Below, in pieces: positions 8,865 to 17,053 of a stretch of 64,000 nucleotides of DNA. Both the position numbers and the translations under genes were made by a program. This DNA is from Agrobacterium tumefaciens. GTDB lineage: Bacteria > Pseudomonadota > Alphaproteobacteria > Rhizobiales > Rhizobiaceae. The notes beneath the pieces are model-generated. The model saw nothing but the letters and a program-made list of their open reading frames with translations, was not told where the DNA came from and did not search any database. The stretch is taken from assembly GCA_025560025.1 (NCBI GenBank), contig CP048487.1, positions 186,001 through 250,000 of the forward strand, in the 5' to 3' direction. The stretch's first letter is position 1, and each line of letters opens with the position of its first letter.

Positions 8865-9941
8865 TCACACGAGTTCAGCTACTTTCACGATCGGATAGTC
8901 CGTGTATCCCTTCTCGTCACCACCATAGTAGGTCGACCTGTCAGGCGCATTGAATTCCGCGCCCTGCTGGAAACGCTGTGGCAAATCGGGATTTGCCAGA
9001 AACAACTCACCAAACACCACAGCATCCGCCTTGTCCGCAACGATTGCGGCCTCCGCCGTGTCCTTGGTCAGCCCCGCACCCATCAGGTAAGGCCCTTTGA
9101 AACGCGGGCGAAGCAGTGCGTGATAGTCCATATGTGGCGTACCTTGCCGGATTAGATGCAGGTACGCGAGACTGAACTGGTTTAGCTCCTCGACCAGTTC
9201 CCAGTAGAGCGCCTGCGGGTTGTCATCGGTTACGTCGTTGAAGTTCATTTCAGGGGAGATCTTAATACCGACCCGGTCTCCACCCGCTACCTCGATCATA
9301 GCCGCCAATACCTCGAGGACGAAGCGAATGCGGTTACGGATAGTGCCGCCGTATTCGTCGCCTCGCTTGTTGGTGCCGTTGGACATAAACTGTTCAGGAA
9401 GATATCCGGACGCGGCATGTAGCTCGACACCATCAAATCCGGCTTCGAGCGCCCGACGGGTGGCCGTCCTGTAGTCGGCGACAACGTCCTGGATTTCCGA
9501 GACGGTCAACGCGTGAGGGGTCAGGAACTCCTGCTGACCTGTCGAAGTCCAAGTCTCGCCCGCCGGCTTGATTGCTGAAGGAGCGACGGGGAGCGCGTTG
9601 TCCGGCTGCATCGACGGATGCGAGATACGGCCGCAATGCATGACCTGGATGAAGATGTGGGACCCCTTGGCGTGAACGGCATCCGTCACCTTTCTCCAGG
9701 CCTCGACCTGAGCGTCGGTTTCGATACCGGGAGTGCTGACGTATCCCTTGCCACTGGCCGACGGATAGACACCTTCGCTGATGATAAGTCCCGCGCCTGA
9801 CCGCTGGCCGTAGTAGTCTGCGACATATCCGGCGATGACACCATCGTCATCACCTGCCCGAGATCGGGTCATCGGTGCCATGACAAGGCGATTGGAAAGA
9901 TCGTAGCGCCCGACGCGCACAGGGGTGAAGATTTGGCCCAT
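8865..9941 (-). CDS. Old Yellow Enzyme family alkene reductase, NemA-like
   Basis: The 358-residue product starts at 9941 with AGGAA upstream. It has the FMN site MAPMTRSRA (Thr25), GYLPEQF and the phosphate-binding region of OYE enzymes, which reduce activated C=C bonds (enones, N-ethylmaleimide, nitro compounds) with NAD(P)H. The active-site motif reads HAASGY: His175 and Tyr180 are kept, but the second substrate-hydrogen-bonding residue, normally Asn or His, is Ser178. The gene is divergent from the LysR gene at 10043. Its neighbours point to electrophile detoxification. Confidence 0.88.
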   Translation of the reverse strand: MGQIFTPVRVGRYDLSNRLVMAPMTRSRAGDDDGVIAGYVADYYGQRSGAGLIISEGVYPSASGKGYVSTPGIETDAQVEAWRKVTDAVHAKGSHIFIQVMHCGRISHPSMQPDNALPVAPSAIKPAGETWTSTGQQEFLTPHALTVSEIQDVVADYRTATRRALEAGFDGVELHAASGYLPEQFMSNGTNKRGDEYGGTIRNRIRFVLEVLAAMIEVAGGDRVGIKISPEMNFNDVTDDNPQALYWELVEELNQFSLAYLHLIRQGTPHMDYHALLRPRFKGPYLMGAGLTKDTAEAAIVADKADAVVFGELFLANPDLPQRFQQGAEFNAPDRSTYYGGDEKGYTDYPIVKVAELV

Positions 9942-10042
9942 GGGAGAAGTTCCTGAATATTGCAATTCCCACCAAATGGCCGCTCCACATATCGAATATA
10001 ATAGGCCACATTGGAACTCATTGATCCACTGATGAGGCAATT

Positions 10043-10912
10043 ATGGAATTGTTGAATGACATGGCCCTCTTTGTCGAAGTGGCCAAGGCCAGGAGCTTTC
10101 GGGGAGCGGCCGAGATCATCGGCGTTCCGAATTCAACACTCTCTCGCCGGGTTGCCCATTTGGAGAGAACAATCGGTCTCCGCCTGCTCCACCGAACGAC
10201 GAGACGAATCGAACTAACGGAAGCCGGGCTGATCTACTTCGAGCGATGCAGGCGGATCGTCGACGAGGCGAGGCTCGCGCACGAGCAGCTGGGCGGGATG
10301 CTGGAACAGCCGAGTGGTCTCCTGAGGGTCTCATTCCCTGCGGAATTCGCAACGGGTTATCTGCTCCCAATCATCTCGGACTTTGCGGAAGCATACCCAG
10401 GGATCACGTTCGATTTCGAGCTGACAGAACGCCCAATCGATCCGGTATCCGAGCCGTTCGACGTGGTCATCCAACTCGGAGAACCCGCAATCTCACACTT
10501 GATAGCGCGGCCACTCGCGCGCCTGCAGCCATATCTCTATTCATCACCAGGTTATCTGGAGGCCCGTGAAGTCCTCAAGCATCCGTCAGACCTGGTCCGA
10601 CATGCCTGCCTCTACTGGATGAAGGACAACGTCTTGAAGCTCGGCAACGGTACCGAGGCTGCCGAGATTTCAGTCACCGGACGGTTTCGCCTCAATAACG
10701 TCGCCATGATCCGCGGACTAGCTGCCCGCAACAAGGGGATTGCGCTCCTTCCAGAGGAAGTCGTAGCTGACGAAGTGTCTCAGGGCAAGCTAGTGCGGGT
10801 CCTTCCACAATGGAGCGGCGCGCCCATGCCGTTCTTCGCCGTCACCGAGACACGGCTCCTGCCTGCCAAGACGCAGCGCTTCATCGAGTTCCTGAAATCG
10901 CGCCTGAAATAG
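10043..10912 (+). CDS. LysR-type regulator divergent from the alkene reductase
   Basis: A complete 289-residue LysR protein with N-terminal winged helix (MALFVEVAKARSFRGAAEIIGVPNSTLSRRVAHLERTIGLRLL) and a C-terminal effector domain of the CrgA/DsdC-like type (LRVSFPAEFATGYLLPIISDF). ATG 10043 has GAGG at correct distance. The 101-base gap to the alkene reductase start contains the divergent promoters, including TGGCC and GGCCA half-sites around 9978-10012, which could be part of the operator. The usual arrangement predicts ligand-dependent control of the reductase gene. Confidence 0.87.
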   Translation: MELLNDMALFVEVAKARSFRGAAEIIGVPNSTLSRRVAHLERTIGLRLLHRTTRRIELTEAGLIYFERCRRIVDEARLAHEQLGGMLEQPSGLLRVSFPAEFATGYLLPIISDFAEAYPGITFDFELTERPIDPVSEPFDVVIQLGEPAISHLIARPLARLQPYLYSSPGYLEAREVLKHPSDLVRHACLYWMKDNVLKLGNGTEAAEISVTGRFRLNNVAMIRGLAARNKGIALLPEEVVADEVSQGKLVRVLPQWSGAPMPFFAVTETRLLPAKTQRFIEFLKSRLK

Positions 10913-10914
10913 AA

Positions 10915-10945
10915 GACCCCGCCTGCCGCTTGAGTAGACGGGGTC
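10915..10945. terminator. Weak hairpin between convergent genes
   Basis: GACCCCG and CGGGGTC are separated by 17 bases between the stop of the LysR gene and the stop of the leftward SDR gene. The position fits a terminator, but the stem is short and the loop long. Confidence 0.35.
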
Positions 10946-10972
10946 CATGGTTATGAAGACTGGAGGCGGCCG

Positions 10973-11776
10973 TTATCGGGCAAGGTCACCGCCGTCCGCG
11001 GCGATGATGCTCCCGGTCACGAACCCGGCGAAATCCGAGGCCGCGAACAGGACCGCGCGCGCGATGTCGTCCGGTTGACCCAGCCGACCGAGCGGAAGCG
11101 ACTGGCCGTACCTTACCAACGCATCAGCGACGGCGGGATCGATCCGCTTGGTGGCGACACCGGGCGTTTCTGTCAGCGTCGGCGCAACGGCCACGGCGCG
11201 CAATCCCCTCGGTCCCAGTTCGACTGCCAGGCTTTTCGTCAAGCCAGCGACAGCGTGCTTGGACGCGACGTAATGGGCCGGGTTGGCCCCATTGCTGGAG
11301 TTGAATGCGGCGGTCGAGACGATATTGACGATCACGCCCTTGTTGTCTTCCATGCGCAGGGCGGCTTCCCGTGCACCGTTGAATGTGCCGCGAACGTTGA
11401 TGTCGAAGACGCGATCCCATTCGTCATCCGGGATCTGAAGAACGGGATTCGACGGGTAGATGCCCGCACTGTTGACCCAGATGTTCAGTCGACCCGTCTT
11501 GGCCACGGCGAGATCTGCGAGTGCGGTGATGGACGCATGGTCACCGACATTAAGCTTCGCGCCAATGTGCGTGCCGCCGAAAGCAGAAAGCTCGGCAGCG
11601 GTCTCGATAGCCTTGGCTTCGTCCAGATCGCCGATCACCAGGTCGGCCCCCGCCTCGGCAAGACGCTTGGAGATCGCCCGCCCGATGCCCGCGGCTCCGC
11701 CGGTCACAACAGCCGTGCGTCCTTTCAGGGAAATCAGGTCAGCCAGTGTGGCGTTGGTGTGATCGGTGTAGGGCAT
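10973..11776 (-). CDS. SDR family oxidoreductase, intact paralogue
   Basis: A complete 267-residue classical SDR: TGGAAGIG at 25-32 binds NAD(P), NSAG at about 102-105 replaces the usual NNAG, and Tyr169/Lys173 (HYVASKHAVAG) are the catalytic pair. It ends in GSIIAADGGDLAR. It is closely similar along its whole length to the frameshifted SDR at 463-1270, and like it is paired with a pirin gene (11998-12762, upstream on the same strand). The substrate is unknown; by context an aldehyde, ketone or quinone-derived compound is likely. Confidence 0.88.
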   Translation of the reverse strand: MPYTDHTNATLADLISLKGRTAVVTGGAAGIGRAISKRLAEAGADLVIGDLDEAKAIETAAELSAFGGTHIGAKLNVGDHASITALADLAVAKTGRLNIWVNSAGIYPSNPVLQIPDDEWDRVFDINVRGTFNGAREAALRMEDNKGVIVNIVSTAAFNSSNGANPAHYVASKHAVAGLTKSLAVELGPRGLRAVAVAPTLTETPGVATKRIDPAVADALVRYGQSLPLGRLGQPDDIARAVLFAASDFAGFVTGSIIAADGGDLAR

Positions 11777-11997
11777 GGAATGTCTCCTCTTGGATTTGTT
11801 ATCGAGTAGATCGCGGACGGACTTAGCCGATACCGCGCGTTGAGGCCGTACACCTAGTCATCGCCGAGGCGATCGGCGTGCACGATCAAGGTGAACTTCC
11901 CCGCAATCCTACTGAAGATCGGGTGCTGCGAGGACGTTATAAAGCCTCCGGAAATGGGAATGACTGCTGCATTGCTGGAGCAATCATTCCTGTTCAT

Positions 11998-12762
11998 TCA
12001 GCCGCTCATGGTGCCGTCACGGGAGTACTGGGCGGTCCTGTCGACGAGGAAGGCAACGACATCGGCATCTGTCAACGCCGTGATCCTGGCGTTCTCCTTG
12101 CCACCGCCGACCATCAGCGCAGTGTACTTTGCGACATGCATCTCGTCAGCCGACACGACACCGTCGAAGACGTAGAACCACCGATCGAATCCATCACGCG
12201 ATGGGAGGTCGATCGTCTCTCCGGCGGCGAGATGTGCATCGTAGAGATAGACTTGCTGGCGAACGAACGTCGGCGCCTCCGATCCCGCAGGCCCCGTCAG
12301 AAGCCGCCATTTGCCGTCCCGTTCCGCTTCATCCAGTTCCACGAACTGGACTTCCGGTGTCATCTCCGAAAGCTGAGGGCGGACGAAGATCTGGAGCATC
12401 TCGATCTGGTCGCGGCCAACGACTTCTTCCTCGTGCGAGAAGCCATGTCCTGCATTCATCACCATGAGCCGCCCGGACGAGAGGACTTCGCTGTGACCGG
12501 CGGAGTCGGTGTGGCGCATCTGGCCGGCGCGCATGTAGCTGATGATCTCATCGTTGCGATGCTCGTGCATGCGCACGACAAGGCCAGGCTGAAGCTTGGC
12601 GTGATCGATGGTTCCGAGCCCGCCGAAACCGGGATCACCTGACTGTCCGAGCGTGATGCCCGGACGGATGCGGCGGAGCTGGAAGGGACCATGCGCCCGC
12701 TGCTGATGGGTCTCGGGCGGCACGATCCCTGTTCCGGTGATCGAAGGTACCCTGATGTTCAT
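11998..12762 (-). CDS. Pirin family protein, second copy
   Basis: ATG 12762 has AAGGAGAAACG upstream, giving a 254-residue bicupin; the open frame further upstream to 13044 overlaps the hydrolase gene and has no pirin similarity. Metal ligands are His66, His68, His110 and Glu112 (MHEHRNDEIISYM and NAGHGFSHEEE). The protein is a paralogue of the pirin at 1294-2028. It lies between the cysteine hydrolase and the SDR on the same strand, about 220 bases before the SDR, so the three may be co-regulated by the LysR at 13504. Confidence 0.85.
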   Translation of the reverse strand: MNIRVPSITGTGIVPPETHQQRAHGPFQLRRIRPGITLGQSGDPGFGGLGTIDHAKLQPGLVVRMHEHRNDEIISYMRAGQMRHTDSAGHSEVLSSGRLMVMNAGHGFSHEEEVVGRDQIEMLQIFVRPQLSEMTPEVQFVELDEAERDGKWRLLTGPAGSEAPTFVRQQVYLYDAHLAAGETIDLPSRDGFDRWFYVFDGVVSADEMHVAKYTALMVGGGKENARITALTDADVVAFLVDRTAQYSRDGTMSG

Positions 12763-12797
12763 TTCGTTTCTCCTTATCTGCAGCGGGCGCATTTTGA

Positions 12798-13391
12798 TTA
12801 GTCGCCGATTGGCGGGAGCACTTCTGTAAACAGGAGCTGGATCAGCTTCTGGCCATTTTCGGAGCCCCAGTTCTGCGCGAGTTCCGCGATCATGGTGTTG
12901 GTAGCGGTCAGGATCACACCTGCGTCCTGCATGCGGCGGCGTGACATGTCTTCCGACAGCTCGTACGGCGAACCGGAAGCATCCATGACGGCCTGCACGT
13001 TGTAGCCTTCGCCGACGGCATCGATCGCCGGGAACACGAGGCACACGTCGGTGGTGACACCAGCCATGATCAGGTTCTTGCGACCAGTGGCTTCGACAGC
13101 GGCCTTGAAGTTGGCATCCGTCCAGGCGTTGACAATGCCTTCGCGCTTGACCCGGTTCTCGAATTCGACCGGAAGGATTTCTTGGAGTTCAGGCAGAAGA
13201 GGTCCCTGCAGGCGATCTTCCTGGCTGGATGTCAGGATGGTCGGGATGCCGAGAATGCTTGCGGCCTTGGCCAGTGCCAGCGACATGCGCTTGGCCTGGG
13301 CGACATCGATGTTCTTGATGAGCTGCATCGTGCCGACCTGATGGTCGATGAGCAGAAGAGCGGAATTTTCGGCGGTGAAGAGCTTGGACAT
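12798..13391 (-). CDS. Isochorismatase-like cysteine hydrolase, YcaC-type
   Basis: A complete 197-residue protein with the catalytic triad of the isochorismatase-like family: Asp16 (LLLIDHQVG), a basic residue in RVKREGIVNAW (about residue 82) and Cys117 in GVTTDVCLVFPAI. YcaC-group members hydrolyse amides or related C-N bonds, but many have no known substrate. The gene is divergent from the LysR gene at 13504 with a 112-base promoter region, and is probably the first gene of a leftward unit including the pirin and SDR. Confidence 0.85.
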   Translation of the reverse strand: MSKLFTAENSALLLIDHQVGTMQLIKNIDVAQAKRMSLALAKAASILGIPTILTSSQEDRLQGPLLPELQEILPVEFENRVKREGIVNAWTDANFKAAVEATGRKNLIMAGVTTDVCLVFPAIDAVGEGYNVQAVMDASGSPYELSEDMSRRRMQDAGVILTATNTMIAELAQNWGSENGQKLIQLLFTEVLPPIGD

Positions 13392-13484
13392 GACGTGATC
13401 TCCAGGAAATCGTTAAGCGTGATTGCTTGAAACAGAAGATATTCCTGAAACACCCGTCCCGGCAGACTTGAAAAATGTCAACTT

Positions 13485-13506
13485 CATGTTCCATAAATGA
13501 AACATG
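13485..13506. promoter_or_regulatory. Palindrome overlapping the LysR start codon
   Basis: CATGTTCCAT and ATGAAACATG form a 10-bp inverted repeat with one mismatch and a two-base spacer. The right arm covers the ATG at 13504. A protein bound here would block the LysR gene itself, consistent with autorepression, and could also affect the divergent hydrolase promoter. Confidence 0.45.
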
Positions 13507-14391
13507 AAAACATTCGGAGATTTTGACGGCCTCGCGCTGTTTGTACACGTCGCTCAATCTGGGGGGCTTGCGGCAGCAGAGCGCGCAACCGGCATATCGA
13601 AAGCTACCTTATCCCGCCGCCTGTCAGCTCTGGAGGACACGCTAAGTGTCCGTCTAGTGAGAAGAACGAAAAAGGGTATTGTCCTAACCGATCACGGACA
13701 GCAACTGTTTGACCGAAGTCGAGACGCGTTTGCGATAGCCGAGGAAGCCATCGCGACGGTGCAAAATGAGAAAGTTGTCTTCTCGGGCACGGTCAGGCTG
13801 TCGCTGCCGCCGGATATCGCAACTGAGGTTCTCGCCCCGGCACTTATTCGGTTCAAACTGCGCTATCCTGAGGTCGTGGTTGACATGACACTAGCGGATC
13901 GCCGTGTGTCGCTAATTGAAGAGGGCTACGACCTCGCCGTGCGCATGGGGGCTCTTTCTGACTCCGAGCTTATGTCAAAGAAGATCGCAAGCCTGCCAAG
14001 AACTCTGGTTGCCAGTCCAAAGTTTGTCTGTGAACATCCAGACATAGCGAGCCCTGATGACCTGAATGGTGTGGCCGCAGTTGCTATTAGACGTGACCTC
14101 GTGGAGTGGGACCTACGTGGTTCTGACGGAAACTTTGCCAAAGTCCGCCCGAAGATCGGGTTCGCGGCCAATCGGCAGACGATCCTGATTGACGCTGTAC
14201 GTTCCGGCTTCGGCGTTGCAAATCTGCCAACATTCATGGTCGATGCTGAACTGCAAGCCGGACAGTTCGTGCGCGTCCTACCGGATTGGGAGCCAACGCC
14301 GGTAGAGGTGACTGCTCTGTGGCAAAAGGACAAGATAGCCGGCCGGCTGATCAAGGCGATCGTTGCCGAATTTGAGCAAGCGTTACGGTAG
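13504..14391 (+). CDS. LysR-type regulator divergent from the hydrolase
   Basis: A complete 295-residue LysR protein: winged helix DGLALFVHVAQSGGLAAAERATGISKATLSRRLSALEDTL at the N-terminus and a CrgA-like effector domain (VRLSLPPDIATEVLAPALIRF). It is divergent from the isochorismatase-like gene and probably controls it and the pirin/SDR genes behind it. A near-perfect palindrome covers its start codon. No strong ribosome site is visible upstream, because the AT-rich palindrome occupies that position; expression may be low or translationally controlled. Confidence 0.85.
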   Translation: MKTFGDFDGLALFVHVAQSGGLAAAERATGISKATLSRRLSALEDTLSVRLVRRTKKGIVLTDHGQQLFDRSRDAFAIAEEAIATVQNEKVVFSGTVRLSLPPDIATEVLAPALIRFKLRYPEVVVDMTLADRRVSLIEEGYDLAVRMGALSDSELMSKKIASLPRTLVASPKFVCEHPDIASPDDLNGVAAVAIRRDLVEWDLRGSDGNFAKVRPKIGFAANRQTILIDAVRSGFGVANLPTFMVDAELQAGQFVRVLPDWEPTPVEVTALWQKDKIAGRLIKAIVAEFEQALR

Positions 14392-14430
14392 GCCAGACAC
14401 AATCAGCGACTGGCTTGCAGTGAATGACTG

Positions 14431-14613
14431 CATACGGTCAAGGTCATGTGTAAGCGGACCAGTATCCCAAATGCCATCGGAGGTGAAATGATGCAGACGG
14501 TCGTATTGATCGGGCGCGAGGCGCTCCGCCATCGGCTCGATACGCTTGCGATCGCCACGCCCGATCAGGCCAGAAATATACACCGGACACATCTGTCGCC
14601 GCTTCTTGTGGTC
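14431..14613 (-). pseudogene. IS701-type transposase fragment
   Basis: About 60 residues (HKKRRQMCPVYISGL, GRGDRKRIEPMAERLAP, YDRLHHFTSDGIWD) match the N-terminal part of DDE transposases of the IS701 family. Before and after this stretch the frame becomes unrelated sequence, so it is a small remnant with no catalytic residues. It marks an old insertion or deletion point between the hydrolase/LysR region and the PadR region. Confidence 0.65.
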
Positions 14614-15184
14614 AAGCTTTACCCCTCGTTCCTCTTGGCACAAAACCTTTGATCCGTTCCCATTGATCATCCCTAAGGGCATCACAATCCATCACCGACC
14701 TCCAAAAGTCAGTGTTGAATCTGATTTGCTTGCTCTTGGGAATCTGGAGGGTTATGCGAGGTCGGTTCTGCTGGTTCGGCTGTCTGTGTCCGACCTCATA
14801 TAAGCCGGATTGAACGAAGCCGCAGGCTGTTTGGCGCTGCTATGGGAATAGTAGAACGCAGGGCATCGCCATCGCGGCGATCAATCTGGACCCGGCGGAT
14901 TGACGTTCATGGCCTTTCCGGCGGGCATTTTGGCCGGAATGTCTGCTGCATGGACAGCGGTGGCCGCCCATTCGGCACGGATGGACGGGTGATATCGAGC
15001 GCTGAGTGAACGCTCTGGCCTTCCGTGGCATTTTTGGAAGTACCGCGTGTTGGGCATCATGACGTGTCGCACCGGAAAAATGCGGGTCGAGGCGGAGCAA
15101 CCGGCGGAATGTTGATACCTGTCCTGCACATGGGAAAGCCGACGTATCTTCAGAATTGTCTCCACAACAAGCATCCAAATAAAA

Positions 15185-15207
15185 AGCCTCCGATGAAACC
15201 GGAGGCT
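15185..15207 (-). terminator. Rho-independent terminator, minus strand
   Basis: An 8-bp perfect stem (AGCCTCCG and CGGAGGCT, seven-base loop) is followed on the minus strand by TTTTTATTT, a classical intrinsic terminator. No leftward gene was found to use it. Any transcript leaving the PadR operator leftward would be only about 250 bases long. Confidence 0.65.
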
Positions 15208-15214
15208 GTTGTAA

Positions 15215-15267
15215 CCCCATCGCAGATGGGGGTCCCGTTTTGACGCCGATCACCCCATTTGCGGGGT
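15215..15267. terminator. Two further hairpins beside the terminator
   Basis: CCCCATC and GATGGGG (15215-15231) form a 7-bp stem with a three-base loop. ACCCC and GGGGT (15252-15267) form a 5-bp stem with a six-base loop. With the hairpin at 15185 they make three stem-loops within 85 bases. Their role is unknown; the cluster may isolate transcription units. Confidence 0.35.
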
Positions 15268-15444
15268 CCTTATTCCATGCCTAATCACAGATCGAGCGCG
15301 CAGGTCCGATGGATAGTCCCTGCAAGCTCGCGAGCGATGCGCCGAACCCGCGGAAGGTCCGCCTTCCGGATCACTGATGAAGAAGGCGCGGCGGCTCGCA
15401 TAAGCCGGTTGTGGAGCGCTGGCGTGTGAATTGGTGTTTCAGGC

Positions 15445-15483
15445 AGTTCTCGATATATCTTGATTTGCGATATATCGAGAACT
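15445..15483. promoter_or_regulatory. Perfect 15-bp inverted repeat, probable PadR operator
   Basis: AGTTCTCGATATATC is repeated exactly in inverse orientation (GATATATCGAGAACT) after nine bases. The repeat lies immediately before the PadR ribosome site (AGGA near 15488) and start codon 15495. PadR regulators bind AT-rich dyads and repress their own genes, so this is the likely autoregulatory operator, and it could also control a divergent leftward transcript. Confidence 0.75.
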
Positions 15484-15494
15484 ATATAGGACGC

Positions 15495-16055
15495 ATGAAA
15501 AAACGACACACAGGCGGACCGGACCGCCATTTCCTTCACCCGGACCACCCGGAAGGCCATCAAGGCAAACACCGCCGGCACGGTCGCCACGGCGGACGGC
15601 GTCTTTTCGACTATGGCGAACTGCGGCTCCTGCTTCTGGCGATGATCGCCGAGCGGCCTCGCCACGGCTATGAGCTGATCAAGGAGATCGAGGAGCGCTT
15701 TGGCGGTGCCTACAGCCCAAGCCCCGGCGTAATCTATCCGACGCTCTCCTGGCTCGACGATATGGGCTATGCCGCGATCGAGCCCGAAGCCTCGGGCAGA
15801 AAGCTCTATCGTATCACCTCCGAGGGAGAAGCCTTCCTCGTCGCCAACCGCACGGCGGCCGACGAACTCCTGTCACGCATGGCTGCGGCAGCTGAACGCG
15901 CGGAGGAGCCCCTGCCGGAGATGGTCGCTGACGCCATAAGGACCTTCAAGCTCGCCCTGCGGCTTCGGCTGAAGCGCGGATCGCTCGACGACGAGGCGGC
16001 CGGCAAGATCGCCGCCGCGCTCCTCCAGGCGGCACAGACAGTGGAGCAAAGCTGA
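15495..16055 (+). CDS. PadR-family regulator, YqjI-like, with His-rich N-terminus
   Basis: The start MKKRHTGGPD at 15495 has AGGA upstream and follows the operator. Residues 1-36 are rich in His and Arg (RHFLHPDHPEGH, HRRHGRHGG), and residues 38-110 form the PadR winged helix (FDYGELRLLLLAMIAERPRHGYELIKEIEERFGG, then YSPSPGVIYPTLSWLDDMGY). This layout matches E. coli YqjI, a nickel/iron-responsive repressor whose His-rich head binds metal. The C-terminal helices complete a 186-residue protein. Its stop overlaps the next start (TGATG), so the two genes are translationally coupled. Confidence 0.85.
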   Translation: MKKRHTGGPDRHFLHPDHPEGHQGKHRRHGRHGGRRLFDYGELRLLLLAMIAERPRHGYELIKEIEERFGGAYSPSPGVIYPTLSWLDDMGYAAIEPEASGRKLYRITSEGEAFLVANRTAADELLSRMAAAAERAEEPLPEMVADAIRTFKLALRLRLKRGSLDDEAAGKIAAALLQAAQTVEQS

Positions 16056-16996
16056 TGAACGCACGATCCCCCATACCTTCCGCCGTGCAGCGCATCGCCG
16101 CAATCAGTACACCCCACGCCAGCCGCTACCTTCAGCAGCTCTGCAAGCATTTCGCGCACAAGATTCCCGTCACGTTCGACGAGCGGTCCGGACAGATCAC
16201 CTTCTCCATCGGGGAATGCCGTCTTTCGGCTCGCGACGGATTGCTGCGCCTGTCTCTCACAGCCGAGGACGACGAGAAGGCGGCGCAGCTTCAGGACATT
16301 GTAGCGCGCCATCTCGTCCGCTTCGCCTTCCGCGAGGAACTCGCGATTACATGGCGCGCACCGTCCTTCGGCGAACATGTGCTGGATGAGAGGGTGAGCG
16401 CCGTCCTCGACGCCTATCACACACGGATGCGCGAGGAGCGTGCCGGCCCGCGCGTCGAACCGCCCGGCGGCCGCGACGGCGGACAGGACCAGCGCATGCG
16501 CGCCATCGGGCCGGACACGGGTCGCCTCCTGAACATATTGGCTCGAAGCCTCACCGCGCCGACCATTCTGGAGATAGGCACGTCCTTCGGCTATTCCGGC
16601 ATCTGGCTGGCGGAGGCTGCGCGGGTGACCGGCGGCCGGCTCATTACCATGGAACTGCACGGCTACAAGTCGGCCCATGCGCAGGAAATGGCGCAGAAGG
16701 CCGGCCTTGCCGATCATGTCGACTTCAAGGTTGGCGACGCCGTCGCGATGATCGGCGAACTGCCGGGCAAGGTCGACTTCGTCTTCCTCGATCTCTGGAA
16801 GGATCTCTACGTTCCTTGCCTAGAGGCCTTCTATCCGAAGCTCAATCCCGGCGCGATCATCGTCGCCGACAACATGCTGGGTCCGGACCCCGCCGTGAAG
16901 GATTACGGCAAGGCCGCGCGCGCCGCACCAGGCATCACCAGCGTCCTCCTGCCAGTCGGCTCGGGCATCGAGGTCAGCCGGTACGAACCGGCCTGA
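16055..16996 (+). CDS. DUF2218 domain fused to an O-methyltransferase
   Basis: The 313-residue product has two parts. Residues about 8-103 (TPHASRYLQQLCKHFAHKIPV to HLVRFAFREELAITW) match DUF2218, a domain seen with siderophore-interacting ferric reductases. Residues about 110-313 are a class I SAM methyltransferase of the catechol/caffeoyl-CoA O-methyltransferase type: motif I LEIGTSFGYSG (172-182), acidic Glu200 at the end of the second strand, VGDAVAMI, and FLDLWKDLY with Asp246. The start overlaps the PadR stop by one base. The pairing suggests methylation of a catechol-type, possibly iron-binding, molecule under metal control; that is inference. Confidence 0.8.
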   Translation: MNARSPIPSAVQRIAAISTPHASRYLQQLCKHFAHKIPVTFDERSGQITFSIGECRLSARDGLLRLSLTAEDDEKAAQLQDIVARHLVRFAFREELAITWRAPSFGEHVLDERVSAVLDAYHTRMREERAGPRVEPPGGRDGGQDQRMRAIGPDTGRLLNILARSLTAPTILEIGTSFGYSGIWLAEAARVTGGRLITMELHGYKSAHAQEMAQKAGLADHVDFKVGDAVAMIGELPGKVDFVFLDLWKDLYVPCLEAFYPKLNPGAIIVADNMLGPDPAVKDYGKAARAAPGITSVLLPVGSGIEVSRYEPA

Positions 16997-17053
16997 GACG
17001 GATCGTATAAAAACGGGCAACGAGAAGGGCAGATCATCCATGCAGGAAACGTC

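Larger units (their letters stand above)
14614..15444. other. Intergenic region with hairpins, no confident gene
   Basis: No protein gene could be supported. Three consecutive hairpins at 15185-15267 are the main structure. On the minus strand between about 15440 and 15285 a frame reads PIHTPALHNRLMRA and later RVRRIARELAGTI. This faintly recalls the N-terminus of siderophore-interacting proteins, which are the usual divergent partner of YqjI-type regulators, but it has no good start codon and ends early. Confidence 0.4.

Noticed and set aside
14840..15253. Open frames on both strands in the gap before the PadR gene
   Set aside because: Translations are low-complexity and unlike any family; the region is better described by its hairpins.
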